In this document: one piece after another, positions 55,697 through 64,000 of the stretch
Layout of the letters: every line of letters begins with the position of its first letter
Position numbering within the stretch: position 1 is the stretch's first letter
Source: Klebsiella pneumoniae
GTDB taxonomy: Bacteria; Myxococcota_A; UBA796; SXON01
NCBI GenBank assembly: GCA_945862325.1
Contig: CAMAXZ010000003.1
Location: forward strand, 1 to 64,000
DNA length: 64,000 nt
Direction of reading: 5' to 3'
Notes under the pieces: model-generated
The model's database searches: none
Seen by the model: the letters and a program-made list of their open reading frames with translations, nothing else
What the model was told of the DNA's origin: nothing
Translations under genes and position numbers: made by a program

Positions 55697-58600
55697 CGCT
55701 CGTTCGCGCGTGATCGAGGATGTTGGCGTAGACAGCTCGGTCCTCGGGGGGGCCGCCCGCGATAGGGGGCAGCGGGACGGGTGCGTTCTTCCACGTGTCG
55801 GCCGCCCCGACGATGACCAGCAACTGCTGGGCGCGCGACAGCCCCACGTTGATCCGCTGGTACTCGCGGACGAACTCCCCCATCTTGCCTCGCTTGGAGC
55901 GGACGAGGCTGGCGACGATGATGGGCTTCTCCATGCCCTGGAAGCGATCTACGGTGTTGGTACGGAGGTCCATGCCGACGAAGGCGTCGGGACACTCTTT
56001 TCGAGCTTCATCGAGCGTTGTTCGGATCGCGTCGAGCTGGGCGGCGTAGAATGTCAGGACTCCGACCTCGCGCCGCGCCCGTACTTCGACCGTCTCCCCA
56101 GCGCGCGCGGCCCGGTCGGGCTTCTGTGCCCGCCCTTCAACACGAACCCGTCGCTCCTCGAACAGCTCGTCGAGCGTCTCTCGCGGCATTTTCGGCAACC
56201 GGCCGACGAGGATGTCGAGGAGGCTGCGACCCTCCTCCTCGCGCGAAGGGATCACCTCGATCTCGCCCGTGTACCCGCGCTCGATGAGCGCCCTGCCGAT
56301 GCGGACAACCGTCGCAACGACGAGGTCCACCTCCAGCCAATTGCGCTTGCCGCTCAAGACCTGTTCTTCCTCGAATGGTTCTCCCTTGGGTGTGAGCGAG
56401 GAGTCCACCCACAGCAGGTGCTGCCGGGGTTCGAGGAACAGCCCGCCGCGCTTGTCGGCGATCGTGAGGTGGTGCGGGCGCCGGGCCGCGAGCGTGTCTC
56501 GATCGGGGCCGGCTTCCAAGCGGCCGTCGTAGAACTGGTTCACGACGTCCATGATCTGCGGGTGCATCCGGTACTGCGTCCAGAGTGTGGCCTTGATCGC
56601 GTCGTTTGCCTGTTCGTACAGCTCTTCGAAGAGGCTCGCGGTCACCATGCGTTTGTAGGCGTTGAACTCCTCCTCCGTGATCTGCCCCTCCTGCCGTGCC
56701 TCGCCGAACGACCCGTCCTGCTCGCGGAACATCGGGGGCAGCTGCCGGTGGTCCCCGACCAGCACCACCTTGCGCCCCAGCAGCATGGGCAGGATCAGCT
56801 CTGGAGGCGTCGCCTTGCTCACTTCATCGACGATCACGATGTCGAAAGGCTTGAACTCCTTGTCCTGCCAGGTCTTCTTCTTTCCCGCCTCGTTGCAGGT
56901 CATGCCGAGGACGTTCGCCTGCCGGATGTAGAGCACCTGAAGCTGCTCACGGTCGGATTGGGAGATCTTGCCGAGACGATCAAGCCATTCCCCCTGCAAA
57001 CCCTTCCACCGCCGGGCCCTCGCGCGCCGCGCGGCGCTCTCGGCTTCGCGCTCGCTGACGACGCGCGCAGCCCGCGCGACCTCATCCAGCGACGGCGACG
57101 GAGCAGTTTCGCCCAGGAGGTCGCGCCAGTCCGCGTCCCATGCCGCCGTCAGCGCGGCCAGCATCCCTGCCGTGCGTAGGCTTCGCGCGCTCGCGCTCTC
57201 CACCGCGGCGCGGGCACTTTCGAATGCTTCCCGAGAGTGGCGGACGCCGTCCTTGCCGAGCGTAAGCGCCTCCTCCGCGGCGGCGGCTGCCGCGTCGATC
57301 GCGACGGCGACTTCACGCCGTGCCTGAAGTGCCTCTTCGCTCTCGGCGAGTCGGGCGCGGACGCCGGCACGCGCGCGCACTACGGCGGCGAGCCCCGCCG
57401 CGTCGGGTCGAAGCGAGTCGGCGACCGCCGCCAGGTCGGGTGGGACGTTGTCTCCGTACAAGACGAGAGCCGACCGATGGACGGTGCCCGTCGCCTTCGC
57501 CCACCCGCCTCGCTCGAGCTCTCTGAGCCGACGGTTCACGTCAATGATCCGCAGAGCATCAGCCTCATCCTCGGAGTCCGACAAGCGCTGCTTCTCCCGG
57601 CGGAGCTGGGCGACCTCCTCGGTGGCGCTTTCGCGTACGCCGGGTTCCTCCAGCGCGTCGAGCGCGTCCGCCAAGGACCGCAGGGGCCGGATCGCCGCGA
57701 TCTCGGCAGCGATACGGCGAAGCTCCCCGGTGTCGATCTCTCCCTTGATCGGGGAGAGGTCCTGCGGCTGTTCGGCCGCTTCCTGTGCCCACGAGCGGAG
57801 GCCAGCCCACACGTCGCGTCGCAAACCGGCAGCTGACTGGACACTTTCTGCGGTTGCCAGGTCGACACGCGAGCGCGCGGAAGTCGCGAGCGCGGCCTCG
57901 TGTGCTGCGTCTGCCTCTCCGGCATCCCGAACGGTTCCCTGATGCTCTCGGGCATGACGGCGCAGCGAGGTGATCAGCGCCGCCCGCCGCGAGGCGTCGG
58001 CCTCCATGCCGGTCGCGGCCTCCATGCGCTGCCGGCACTGCTCGGCGATGCCGGCGAACCATCGGCTGACGACATTTTCGGCGAGGAAGTCCTTGAACTC
58101 ATCATCGACCTTGCTCGGATCCCCCAGGCGGAGGCGACGAACCGCGGGCGTGTCCGAGAGCCGGGCCAGCGCGTTGTCCACCGCGAGGTTCGTCTGCGAC
58201 GCGACGAGCACCCGCTGCCCCGCCAGGGCGGCGCGAAGACAGATATCGGCGATGACCGTTGTCTTGCCGGTTCCCGGTGGCCCTTGGACCAGGCAAAGAT
58301 CCGGAGCCGCCATCGCCTTTTGCACGGCCTCTTGTTGGCCCTCGTTCAGCTCCCGGCCGCCGCGCACGGTGGAAAGCGGATCTGGTTGGGAAACCGGGAC
58401 ACCTGCACTGGACGCGCTGAACACGAAGTCGGCCAACCTGGGGCAAAAGCCCTGGCTGTTCTTCAGCCGGTCGATCCCCATCCGCTGGTTGCTGATCGGA
58501 CTGAGGTCCCCCGCGATGGCCGACATCAGCTGACCGCGCGTGGGCAGCTCGCGCTTCTGGAGCGCTTTCGTGTCCTCCTCGTCGAGTCGGATGACGAGGC

Positions 58601-59534
58601 GCTTCTGCCGGTCCGTAACGATCGTCGCCTTTCCCCAGCCCTTCGTGTCTTCGTCGTGCCGGGGGTTGATCGGGTAGATCTTATCGATTTTCGCTAGTTT
58701 GACGAGATCCGGATCGCGCTCACGCCGGCGTCGTCGCTCCGAATCGCCGCCCTCCGGCTCGGGGTCCGGCGGAGGTGGCGCCGCACCGACCTCCAGGCCC
58801 TGCACCCGCCGATCCTTCGGAATCGCGTCCGCATCCACGAGAAACGCGATCCGATCCTCGGCCTCCCAGCGCCACGCCAGGTACGGGAACTTGATTTGGT
58901 TTCGCAGGACCAGCTGCTCCTTCCAGTCCAGGTACTTCCGCCAGGACTGGAGGCGCTTGTTCGTCTCGGCGCGGTGAAGGGGAAGGCCGCCGAGCCGCTG
59001 GAAATCCTCGGTGGACATGAACTGTTCGGCATCATTCCAATGGATGCACCCCGATACCTGCGCTTCGAAGTCACGGCGCAACACATGGGGGGTGACCTCC
59101 CATCGGTTCACCACGAGCTTGCCCTGCTTCCGGATCGCTGAGAGCCCGAGCGTGAACCCGCCCCGCCCGAAGGTCTCGGCGAGCGGACCCTCGCATACAG
59201 GCCGGAACAGGAGCGAGCGGAAGTGCTCAGGCACGGGGCCGGGACTGTCCTCTATGTTGGACACGAGCAGGGTTCCGGGGACCCCCGCCGGGAGAACCGC
59301 GTTGAGGTACGCGGAGAGCGCGTCGTTGACCGGCATCTCCTCGCCGACGAAGGCGATGAGGAAGTCGCGGATGGCGCCGCCGCGCTCCTCAAGTCCTTGG
59401 ATCTCGAACGAGAGGTTGTCGAGGTGGATGTCGTCAGGCGGGCCCGAACGGGCCGCCGGAGAAGCCGCTGGCCGCGGCCGGAACGGCGGGAACGCCGCCA
59501 GACGGCCCATGAGGGCTCGTTGAGACGGAGTCAT
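55662..59534 (-). CDS. Giant SF1 (Upf1/Dna2-like) helicase with coiled-coil insertion
   Basis: This 1290-aa protein has all motifs of superfamily 1B helicases: Walker A GPPGTGKTTV (~residue 420), Ia (ASQTNLAVDNAL), Walker B VIVDEVSKATPPE, III LVGDHRQLPPMF, IV WTQYRMHPQIM, V VDRFQGMEKPIIVAS and VI INVGLSRAQQLL. Between Walker A and Walker B lies a coiled-coil insertion of ~400 residues. The N-terminal ~400 residues form an unknown domain (LVVNRWEVTPHVLRRDFEAQVSG) with WRKYLDWKEQ. Unwinding or displacing nucleic acid is the expected role. It overlaps the kinase gene by ATGA. Confidence 0.9.
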   Translation of the reverse strand: MTPSQRALMGRLAAFPPFRPRPAASPAARSGPPDDIHLDNLSFEIQGLEERGGAIRDFLIAFVGEEMPVNDALSAYLNAVLPAGVPGTLLVSNIEDSPGPVPEHFRSLLFRPVCEGPLAETFGRGGFTLGLSAIRKQGKLVVNRWEVTPHVLRRDFEAQVSGCIHWNDAEQFMSTEDFQRLGGLPLHRAETNKRLQSWRKYLDWKEQLVLRNQIKFPYLAWRWEAEDRIAFLVDADAIPKDRRVQGLEVGAAPPPPDPEPEGGDSERRRRRERDPDLVKLAKIDKIYPINPRHDEDTKGWGKATIVTDRQKRLVIRLDEEDTKALQKRELPTRGQLMSAIAGDLSPISNQRMGIDRLKNSQGFCPRLADFVFSASSAGVPVSQPDPLSTVRGGRELNEGQQEAVQKAMAAPDLCLVQGPPGTGKTTVIADICLRAALAGQRVLVASQTNLAVDNALARLSDTPAVRRLRLGDPSKVDDEFKDFLAENVVSRWFAGIAEQCRQRMEAATGMEADASRRAALITSLRRHAREHQGTVRDAGEADAAHEAALATSARSRVDLATAESVQSAAGLRRDVWAGLRSWAQEAAEQPQDLSPIKGEIDTGELRRIAAEIAAIRPLRSLADALDALEEPGVRESATEEVAQLRREKQRLSDSEDEADALRIIDVNRRLRELERGGWAKATGTVHRSALVLYGDNVPPDLAAVADSLRPDAAGLAAVVRARAGVRARLAESEEALQARREVAVAIDAAAAAAEEALTLGKDGVRHSREAFESARAAVESASARSLRTAGMLAALTAAWDADWRDLLGETAPSPSLDEVARAARVVSEREAESAARRARARRWKGLQGEWLDRLGKISQSDREQLQVLYIRQANVLGMTCNEAGKKKTWQDKEFKPFDIVIVDEVSKATPPELILPMLLGRKVVLVGDHRQLPPMFREQDGSFGEARQEGQITEEEFNAYKRMVTASLFEELYEQANDAIKATLWTQYRMHPQIMDVVNQFYDGRLEAGPDRDTLAARRPHHLTIADKRGGLFLEPRQHLLWVDSSLTPKGEPFEEEQVLSGKRNWLEVDLVVATVVRIGRALIERGYTGEIEVIPSREEEGRSLLDILVGRLPKMPRETLDELFEERRVRVEGRAQKPDRAARAGETVEVRARREVGVLTFYAAQLDAIRTTLDEARKECPDAFVGMDLRTNTVDRFQGMEKPIIVASLVRSKRGKMGEFVREYQRINVGLSRAQQLLVIVGAADTWKNAPVPLPPIAGGPPEDRAVYANILDHARTSGGRRVARQLLG

Positions 59535-61165
59535 CGCACCCTCTCCCGAGCCCGAAGCGCGACGAGGTCGTCCAAGTTCTCACACCCGATGACCTCTTCA
59601 AGGTCAACGGGTGCGTTGTAGTCGAAGTCAGTGCAGGGGCGTCCCTTGGCGCTCCCGCCACCGCTCAGCCGGGCGATGTCCAACATGGCGGCAAGGAACG
59701 GCACGCCGACGTCCCCGATACCCGGCAAGGCCGCGAGCGCCGTGGGTGTGAGCCTTATCTCCGGCACCTCCGCCACGACAGCGTCGTGAAGAAACTTCAG
59801 CACGGCCTCCACGATGCGCCGGGTGTCCTCGCGCCGCGCGGTCTGGGTCATGCCCGAGAGCGTGGGTGTATACCGGTCGTCCGGCAGCTGGTCGTTCCGC
59901 CGCAGCCATGCGGGGACGCAACCGTCCAACGCCTCGTTGACGCGGATGGCGCCGACATCCCGCATGCGCGTGCGGATCCGCAACCCCGAGAGGGGCTGGC
60001 AGGCTTGAAGGTAGTGCTCGGCGATCATGTTCAGCAGGTCGTGTTGAAGCTCATCGGGCACGTCTGAGTGCGGGGGGCGCGCGGGCGCTCGCGTGGCCTC
60101 CAGGCGCGAAAGTGCCTCACGCAAGGACGCGCGGGTCTCGTCGCCATTCGCACGATACTCCCGCCCGATCTTGTCGGTCACGAGGACGGTCTGGATGAGG
60201 TCGAGGTCGCCCTTGACGCCATCAGAGATTGCCACGGCATCCAATGACACCTGCCACGAGTCACCTGACTCGAGCACCGGAGCGATGATCGGCCGGCCGT
60301 ACACGGCATCGACCTGCGGAGCGAGGAGCCTCCGATCGGGCAAGGGGAGCAGAAGGCTCTGGAGATAGACCCGTGCGGGCGAGTGATTGGCGACCGTCAC
60401 CATCAAGAAATGAAGGCCGCCATGTGGGGGCCCAAACGTTGCCCCTGCGCCCGCGGTGACTCGAACATCTGGCATCGGCGCGGTGAGCACCCGGCCCGAA
60501 CCGAGTCGGGGCTCGAAGTCCGCGAGCGCCTCCTCGAACGCTCCGCGGAGGACCGGGATGTCGAGAGAATCCCGCGAGAGGCGACGGAGACGCTGACTTG
60601 CCTCGGGATCGAGGTCCGAGTGGAACATGATCTCGGAGAGCATCGCGAGCAGGCTCCGAACATCCTTTCGCACCTTCTCGTCGCGGCTCGCGGTCGACAG
60701 CACTGCCAGAGTGCCTCGGTACAGGATGTCGATGATGCGAACTGAACCATTGTCCGCTACCAGGACGTTCCCATCGTGAAGGTCGCCGTGAGCGACGCCG
60801 GCCGCGTGGATGTCGGCGAGCCCGTCGAGCATGCCGAGACCGACCGCGCGGACGTGGCTCCGCGAGAACATGACCCCCGTGAGACGGCGACCCAGTTTCT
60901 CGCCGGCGAAGATTTCCATCAGCACAGCTGGATGACGACCGGTTGGTTCTGGCGGTTCCACCTCATCGAAGTCGTACACCTTGATGACGTAGGCGCTTGC
61001 CACGCGCGCCAATGCCCGAGCCTGTTCGAGCACACGCGCATTGTCCGCGCAGGACGGGCGGAAGACCTTCACCGCGACCATGCGCTCCAGCTTTGGATCC
61101 CAGGCGCGCCAGACATCGGCCTCCGCACCGTCCCCGAGCCTTCCCCGATACTCCAGTTCCCTCAT
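59531..61165 (-). CDS. Serine/threonine-kinase-like protein with C-terminal helix-hairpin-helix-like end
   Basis: This 544-aa protein has a kinase N-terminal domain: glycine-loop-like YRGRLGDGAEADVWRAWD, VAVKVF lysine, HGDLHDGNVLV catalytic loop (with the Asp and Asn), and IIDILYRG at the DFG position (D retained, F/G replaced). The remaining 300 residues include an immunoglobulin-like stretch and a C-terminal ALPGIGDVGVPFLAAM, similar to a helix-hairpin-helix. It may phosphorylate an operon product or regulate the system, as PglW does in Pgl/BREX type 2. It overlaps the PLD gene by ATGA on one side and the helicase gene by ATGA on the other. Confidence 0.8.
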   Translation of the reverse strand: MRELEYRGRLGDGAEADVWRAWDPKLERMVAVKVFRPSCADNARVLEQARALARVASAYVIKVYDFDEVEPPEPTGRHPAVLMEIFAGEKLGRRLTGVMFSRSHVRAVGLGMLDGLADIHAAGVAHGDLHDGNVLVADNGSVRIIDILYRGTLAVLSTASRDEKVRKDVRSLLAMLSEIMFHSDLDPEASQRLRRLSRDSLDIPVLRGAFEEALADFEPRLGSGRVLTAPMPDVRVTAGAGATFGPPHGGLHFLMVTVANHSPARVYLQSLLLPLPDRRLLAPQVDAVYGRPIIAPVLESGDSWQVSLDAVAISDGVKGDLDLIQTVLVTDKIGREYRANGDETRASLREALSRLEATRAPARPPHSDVPDELQHDLLNMIAEHYLQACQPLSGLRIRTRMRDVGAIRVNEALDGCVPAWLRRNDQLPDDRYTPTLSGMTQTARREDTRRIVEAVLKFLHDAVVAEVPEIRLTPTALAALPGIGDVGVPFLAAMLDIARLSGGGSAKGRPCTDFDYNAPVDLEEVIGCENLDDLVALRARERVR

Positions 61166-61959
61166 GCGATCCTCGCTTCCACCAACACCCCTGCTGCCAC
61201 CAACCTCTCGAACTGCCCGACCACCCCCCGCGCGAACGCCGCGTCATCGATCAGCACCCCCGCCTCGACGTTCCGCTCCTGCGCGGCCTCGGTGAGGTTG
61301 GCCGACGTGATGAGCGTCTGAGTGTCGTCCTGCACGATGACCTTCGCGTGCAGGCAGGCGCGCGGCCCGTGCCCCGGCTCCAGCGCGCGGCGGTCGTAGA
61401 ACACCGCCGGCCGGGGCTCCCAGGTGAAAACCTTCTCGCGCAGGCGATGGACGTGCTCGGCGAGTATCGTGGCCGAAGGCCGGTCATCGCCGTACTCCCG
61501 CGCGAGGTTGACGTAGAAGCGAACATCCAGCTCGGGGTGGGCGATCATCCGCATCCGCAGGATCGCGAGCAGGTTCTCGCCCTTGGCGCCCTCGTCGAGC
61601 GCGTAGGTGGACACCAACAGCGAGCGGTGGGCCCCCGCGAAGAGCTGGCGCGCGACGGCGCCGGTGTCGCGGGTCTCCGTGACCACGTCCTCGGGCCCGG
61701 TCCAGGTGAGCGCAATGCCGTCCCACCGGAGCCGCCAGCCGGCGCGCTCGTCCGCGAGGAGGCCGACCCCCCAGGCCATCGCCGCCGGCGTCAGCCCCTG
61801 CGTCGTGAGTGTGGTCAGCTCCTCCGCGAGCCACGGCGGCCCGCCGACGATGTGCTCGACGGTCGCCCGCATGAACGGAGGCTTCAACTTGCCCATTCGG
61901 AGCGCGCGCACGAGCGCCCACAAGATCCCCTCGGGGACCTCGCGCAGCCGCCCGCTCAT
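61162..61959 (-). CDS. drmC: DISARM-type phospholipase D protein DrmC
   Basis: ATG 61959 (MSGRLREVPEGILW) gives 265 aa; the 464-aa ORF in the track is a shadow extension. The HKD motif is ACLHAKVIVQDDTQTLITSANLTEAAQERN (H-x-K, S-x-N) near residue 212-235. Upstream is SLLVSTYALDEGAKGENLL, the first PLD strand. Sequence and position after DrmB match DrmC of DISARM, whose nuclease role there is reported as dispensable in some tests. It overlaps DrmB by ATGA. Confidence 0.8.
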   Translation of the reverse strand: MSGRLREVPEGILWALVRALRMGKLKPPFMRATVEHIVGGPPWLAEELTTLTTQGLTPAAMAWGVGLLADERAGWRLRWDGIALTWTGPEDVVTETRDTGAVARQLFAGAHRSLLVSTYALDEGAKGENLLAILRMRMIAHPELDVRFYVNLAREYGDDRPSATILAEHVHRLREKVFTWEPRPAVFYDRRALEPGHGPRACLHAKVIVQDDTQTLITSANLTEAAQERNVEAGVLIDDAAFARGVVGQFERLVAAGVLVEARIA

Positions 61960-63818
61960 ACGTCCCCGAAGAACGCCGCGTTCTCCGGGCCGACCGTCGG
62001 CACCACCAGCGCCCGGTCGAGCAGCTCGTTCCGCTGCTCGCAGCTCGTCTCGCTGATGAGCAGGCAGGCGTGACAGGCTGCGCCGTGGAGGTACCGCTCC
62101 TCGTGAAGGTTCTTGGGCTCGTGGTACGCGCACACCGGGTCGTGCGAGCACAGCCGGCCCCGCTCCAGCGCCATCGCGATGTGCGTCTCGATGCGGCGAC
62201 CGACCTGGACGAGTCCGCCGAGGGTGCCTTCCGCGTCGGTCGTCCCGGTGTACAGCAGGATGCCATAGCCAACCTCGGGGATCGCGTAGACGCGCTCGCG
62301 GATCGACGTCGAGGCGTAGCCGCAGTCCAGCGCGACGCTCGTGATCAGCAGGTGCGAGAGCGAGTGCAGGAAGAGGTACGGCAAACCTGGCAGCTCGCCC
62401 CGGAACTTCGGGTGCTTCTGCTTCCAGCGGTCCTGCCCCTCGCGGAGCGCCTTCCAACGGGCTGACGGTCCCGGTCGCTTCGCCCAGCCCTCGATCGCGG
62501 CCTTGTCGAACGCGATGAAGATGCCCTCGCCCCGGTTCTCGATCGCTGGCACCCACGAGAGATCTTTGGCGATCGAAGCGCGCCTCACACCGAGCCCGAG
62601 CTCGCCGTCTTCGTCGGGGACCGGGGCTTCGAAGCGCGTAAAGCCGATGAGCGCCATCACCTCGCGCAGCCGGTGGACGAGGACGACGCGCTCGATCCCT
62701 GCGTAAGGAAACCCGGCGGACAATGGGAGGCGGCGCGCATAGAAGTCCCCGTCCGGCTTGTCGGTGCCGAGCTCGTCCTTGCTGTCGAGGAGCATCTCCA
62801 GCTCGGCGTGCTTGAAGCCCTTCTCATCGACACCGCCCGGGGAGCGCTTGCGGCAGATCGCCTCCCAGACGCGCTCGTCGGTCCACTCGCCGAGCGCGTT
62901 CCGAACGGGAGCGAACTTCTTCCTCGCGAACGCCAGCTCCTCGATAGTGTCGATCTCGGCGAGAAGCGCCCAGGCGCCCTCGATCACCTTCATCAGGTCG
63001 GCATCGACGTCGGGGATCGAGATGACCGACACCGTCTCCGAGAACCAGGCGTTGGAGGCGGAGCGAATGAGCAGGCGGTTGACCTCAGTCTCGCCCTTCT
63101 CGTTGAGACACTTCTCCGTCGACTTGGGCCCGAGCCACGGTCGCCGCCCGCGGCAGTAGCCGAGCGGCGCTTTGCCCTTGCCATCCCGCCCGGAAGCCGA
63201 AGAATCGACCTCCGCATCCTTCATGCTGCGGAATTCGGCCGTCGCCATCGAGCGAGACTTTCCGCAATCGCAGCGGATCGTCACGTTGGTCAGGTCCCCC
63301 GTCGTGCCGCGCTCGTCGACCCACAACTGCCGGCGGCAGGTGTCCGTGAGGTCATGCAGGAAGCCGTGCCAGTCGATGTCGTCGATGTGCCCGTTGATGC
63401 ACGCGCGCACGAAGCGAATCGGCACGACCTCCTTGTTCTGGTACCTTCCGTCGAGCAATCGCTCCCGATGCACGAGCGGCCGAGAACGAGATCCGTCGGT
63501 CCGGGGGTTCGTCTTGTCCGGCTCGACGTACGGACCGACGAACCACTCGGGGAAGATCCACGCCGTGATGCCGGTGTAGGGCTGCGCGGGATCGCCGGCG
63601 TCGCCCGGCGGGGTGAACAGCTTGAGGCCTGGAACCTTCAGCTCCTTCTCCAGCCGGCGTGCGAGGCGGTCCTCGAAGACGGGCTCGCGCCCACCGTCAG
63701 ACCAGGACTCGAGCCCGCCGATGATGACGGACCGCGTGGGGAGGTCCACCATCGCGCCGGGGCCGTAGGTGGTGAGGATCTGGCTGCGCCGGATGCTGCC
63801 GTGCGGACGCTTGCTCAT
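61956..63818 (-). CDS. drmB: DUF1998 protein DrmB of a DISARM-type system
   Basis: ATG 63818 (MSKRPHGSIRRSQILTTYGPGAMVDLP) gives 620 aa; the track adds 15 residues. The N-terminal RRSQILTTYGPGAM is the hallmark of DrmB proteins. A Cys pair (RCDCGKSRS) and the DUF1998 C-terminus (LPYLFLHSLSHLLITSVALDCGY; GAACHACLLISETSCEQRNELLDRALV) are present, the latter with the family's CxxC...sCE..N..LDR zinc-like site. In DISARM, DrmB works with DrmA to recognise and restrain incoming phage DNA. Overlaps DrmA's end by ATGA and drmC by ATGA. Confidence 0.85.
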   Translation of the reverse strand: MSKRPHGSIRRSQILTTYGPGAMVDLPTRSVIIGGLESWSDGGREPVFEDRLARRLEKELKVPGLKLFTPPGDAGDPAQPYTGITAWIFPEWFVGPYVEPDKTNPRTDGSRSRPLVHRERLLDGRYQNKEVVPIRFVRACINGHIDDIDWHGFLHDLTDTCRRQLWVDERGTTGDLTNVTIRCDCGKSRSMATAEFRSMKDAEVDSSASGRDGKGKAPLGYCRGRRPWLGPKSTEKCLNEKGETEVNRLLIRSASNAWFSETVSVISIPDVDADLMKVIEGAWALLAEIDTIEELAFARKKFAPVRNALGEWTDERVWEAICRKRSPGGVDEKGFKHAELEMLLDSKDELGTDKPDGDFYARRLPLSAGFPYAGIERVVLVHRLREVMALIGFTRFEAPVPDEDGELGLGVRRASIAKDLSWVPAIENRGEGIFIAFDKAAIEGWAKRPGPSARWKALREGQDRWKQKHPKFRGELPGLPYLFLHSLSHLLITSVALDCGYASTSIRERVYAIPEVGYGILLYTGTTDAEGTLGGLVQVGRRIETHIAMALERGRLCSHDPVCAYHEPKNLHEERYLHGAACHACLLISETSCEQRNELLDRALVVPTVGPENAAFFGDV

Positions 63819-64000
63819 TCGTTCTCCGCTTCGACGTCGTGCCCGTCGAGCGTCTTGGCCCACAGGTTCACCGACAGCTCGACATCGCGCATCGAGCGGT
63901 TTGCCTTGAACCGGCGCTCTTCGGGGGAGATGCCGTCGAGGTCAGGGGAGAGCGGGTCGCGAAGGAGGATTGCGTCGGTCCCCGGCTCGTATTTCTGGTA
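63815..64000 (-). CDS. drmA: C-terminal end of probable DrmA helicase, cut by the window edge
   Basis: The minus-strand frame is open from the window end to TGA at 63815-63817; its last 61 residues include DAILLRDPLSPDLDGISPEE and RFKANRSMRDVELSVNLWAK. The stop overlaps drmB by ATGA. I call it DrmA because the gene order drmA-drmB-drmC is conserved in DISARM; the visible tail alone does not show helicase motifs. Confidence 0.5.
   Translation of the reverse strand, partial: YQKYEPGTDAILLRDPLSPDLDGISPEERRFKANRSMRDVELSVNLWAKTLDGHDVEAENE

Overview
The window is about 70% GC and looks like chromosomal DNA of a myxobacterium-like organism (Myxococcota or a close relative). The signs are a MYXO-CTERM-like sorting tail (Cys-Gly-Cys, hydrophobic stretch, Arg cluster) on the 10.4-11.7 kb protein, two MopE/FG-GAP surface lipoproteins, lipoproteins with Asp-Thr stutter linkers, and frequent GTG/TTG starts. 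This placement is an inference from gene style. No rRNA or tRNA gene was recognised.

Region 1 (1-31.4 kb) is host-like chromosome. It holds a SRPBCC protein and a divergent MarR regulator, a ZIP/permease-like membrane protein, a CHASE2 protein, an ECF sigma factor-FecR-lipoprotein operon, an arylsulfotransferase-like pair, a MYXO-CTERM protein, a lipoprotein-type catalase-peroxidase (KatG) and a radical SAM protein. It also holds an RND efflux operon in which the permease and the TolC-like factor share one 1441-codon frame. Twice, a MopE/FG-GAP lipoprotein is followed by a convergent GT-C-like membrane protein, on either side of the RND operon. ArsH, a truncated endonuclease/exonuclease/phosphatase fragment, a PD-(D/E)XK-type nuclease and a B12-binding radical SAM protein follow.

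Region 2 (31.4-48.3 kb) looks like an integrated mobile element. At its left edge a large serine recombinase lies beside broken coding fragments. Inside are six 21-bp tandem repeats, a perfect 19-bp inverted repeat, an antirepressor-like gene, small unknown genes, two zinc-finger-like proteins, a DUF6602-like nuclease candidate, an orphan HsdR-N-like protein and a primase-helicase of the integrated-plasmid type. The right end was not located, so region 3 may be cargo of the same element.

Region 3 (48.3-64 kb, running off the window) is one tightly coupled minus-strand operon. In transcription order it encodes a probable DrmA C-terminus, DrmB (DUF1998), DrmC (phospholipase D), a Ser/Thr-kinase-like protein, a giant SF1 helicase, an 873-aa protein with a winged-helix-like start and degenerate PLD-like core, a coiled-coil/DUF2997-like protein, a ClpA/B-like AAA+ ATPase, an NrdG-like radical SAM protein and a second PLD nuclease. 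Six junctions are ATGA overlaps and none is a real gap, so the genes are probably co-produced. No methyltransferase is visible downstream of the DISARM core. This DISARM-core plus kinase, helicase, AAA+ and radical SAM operon is the best candidate for an undescribed or variant defence system.
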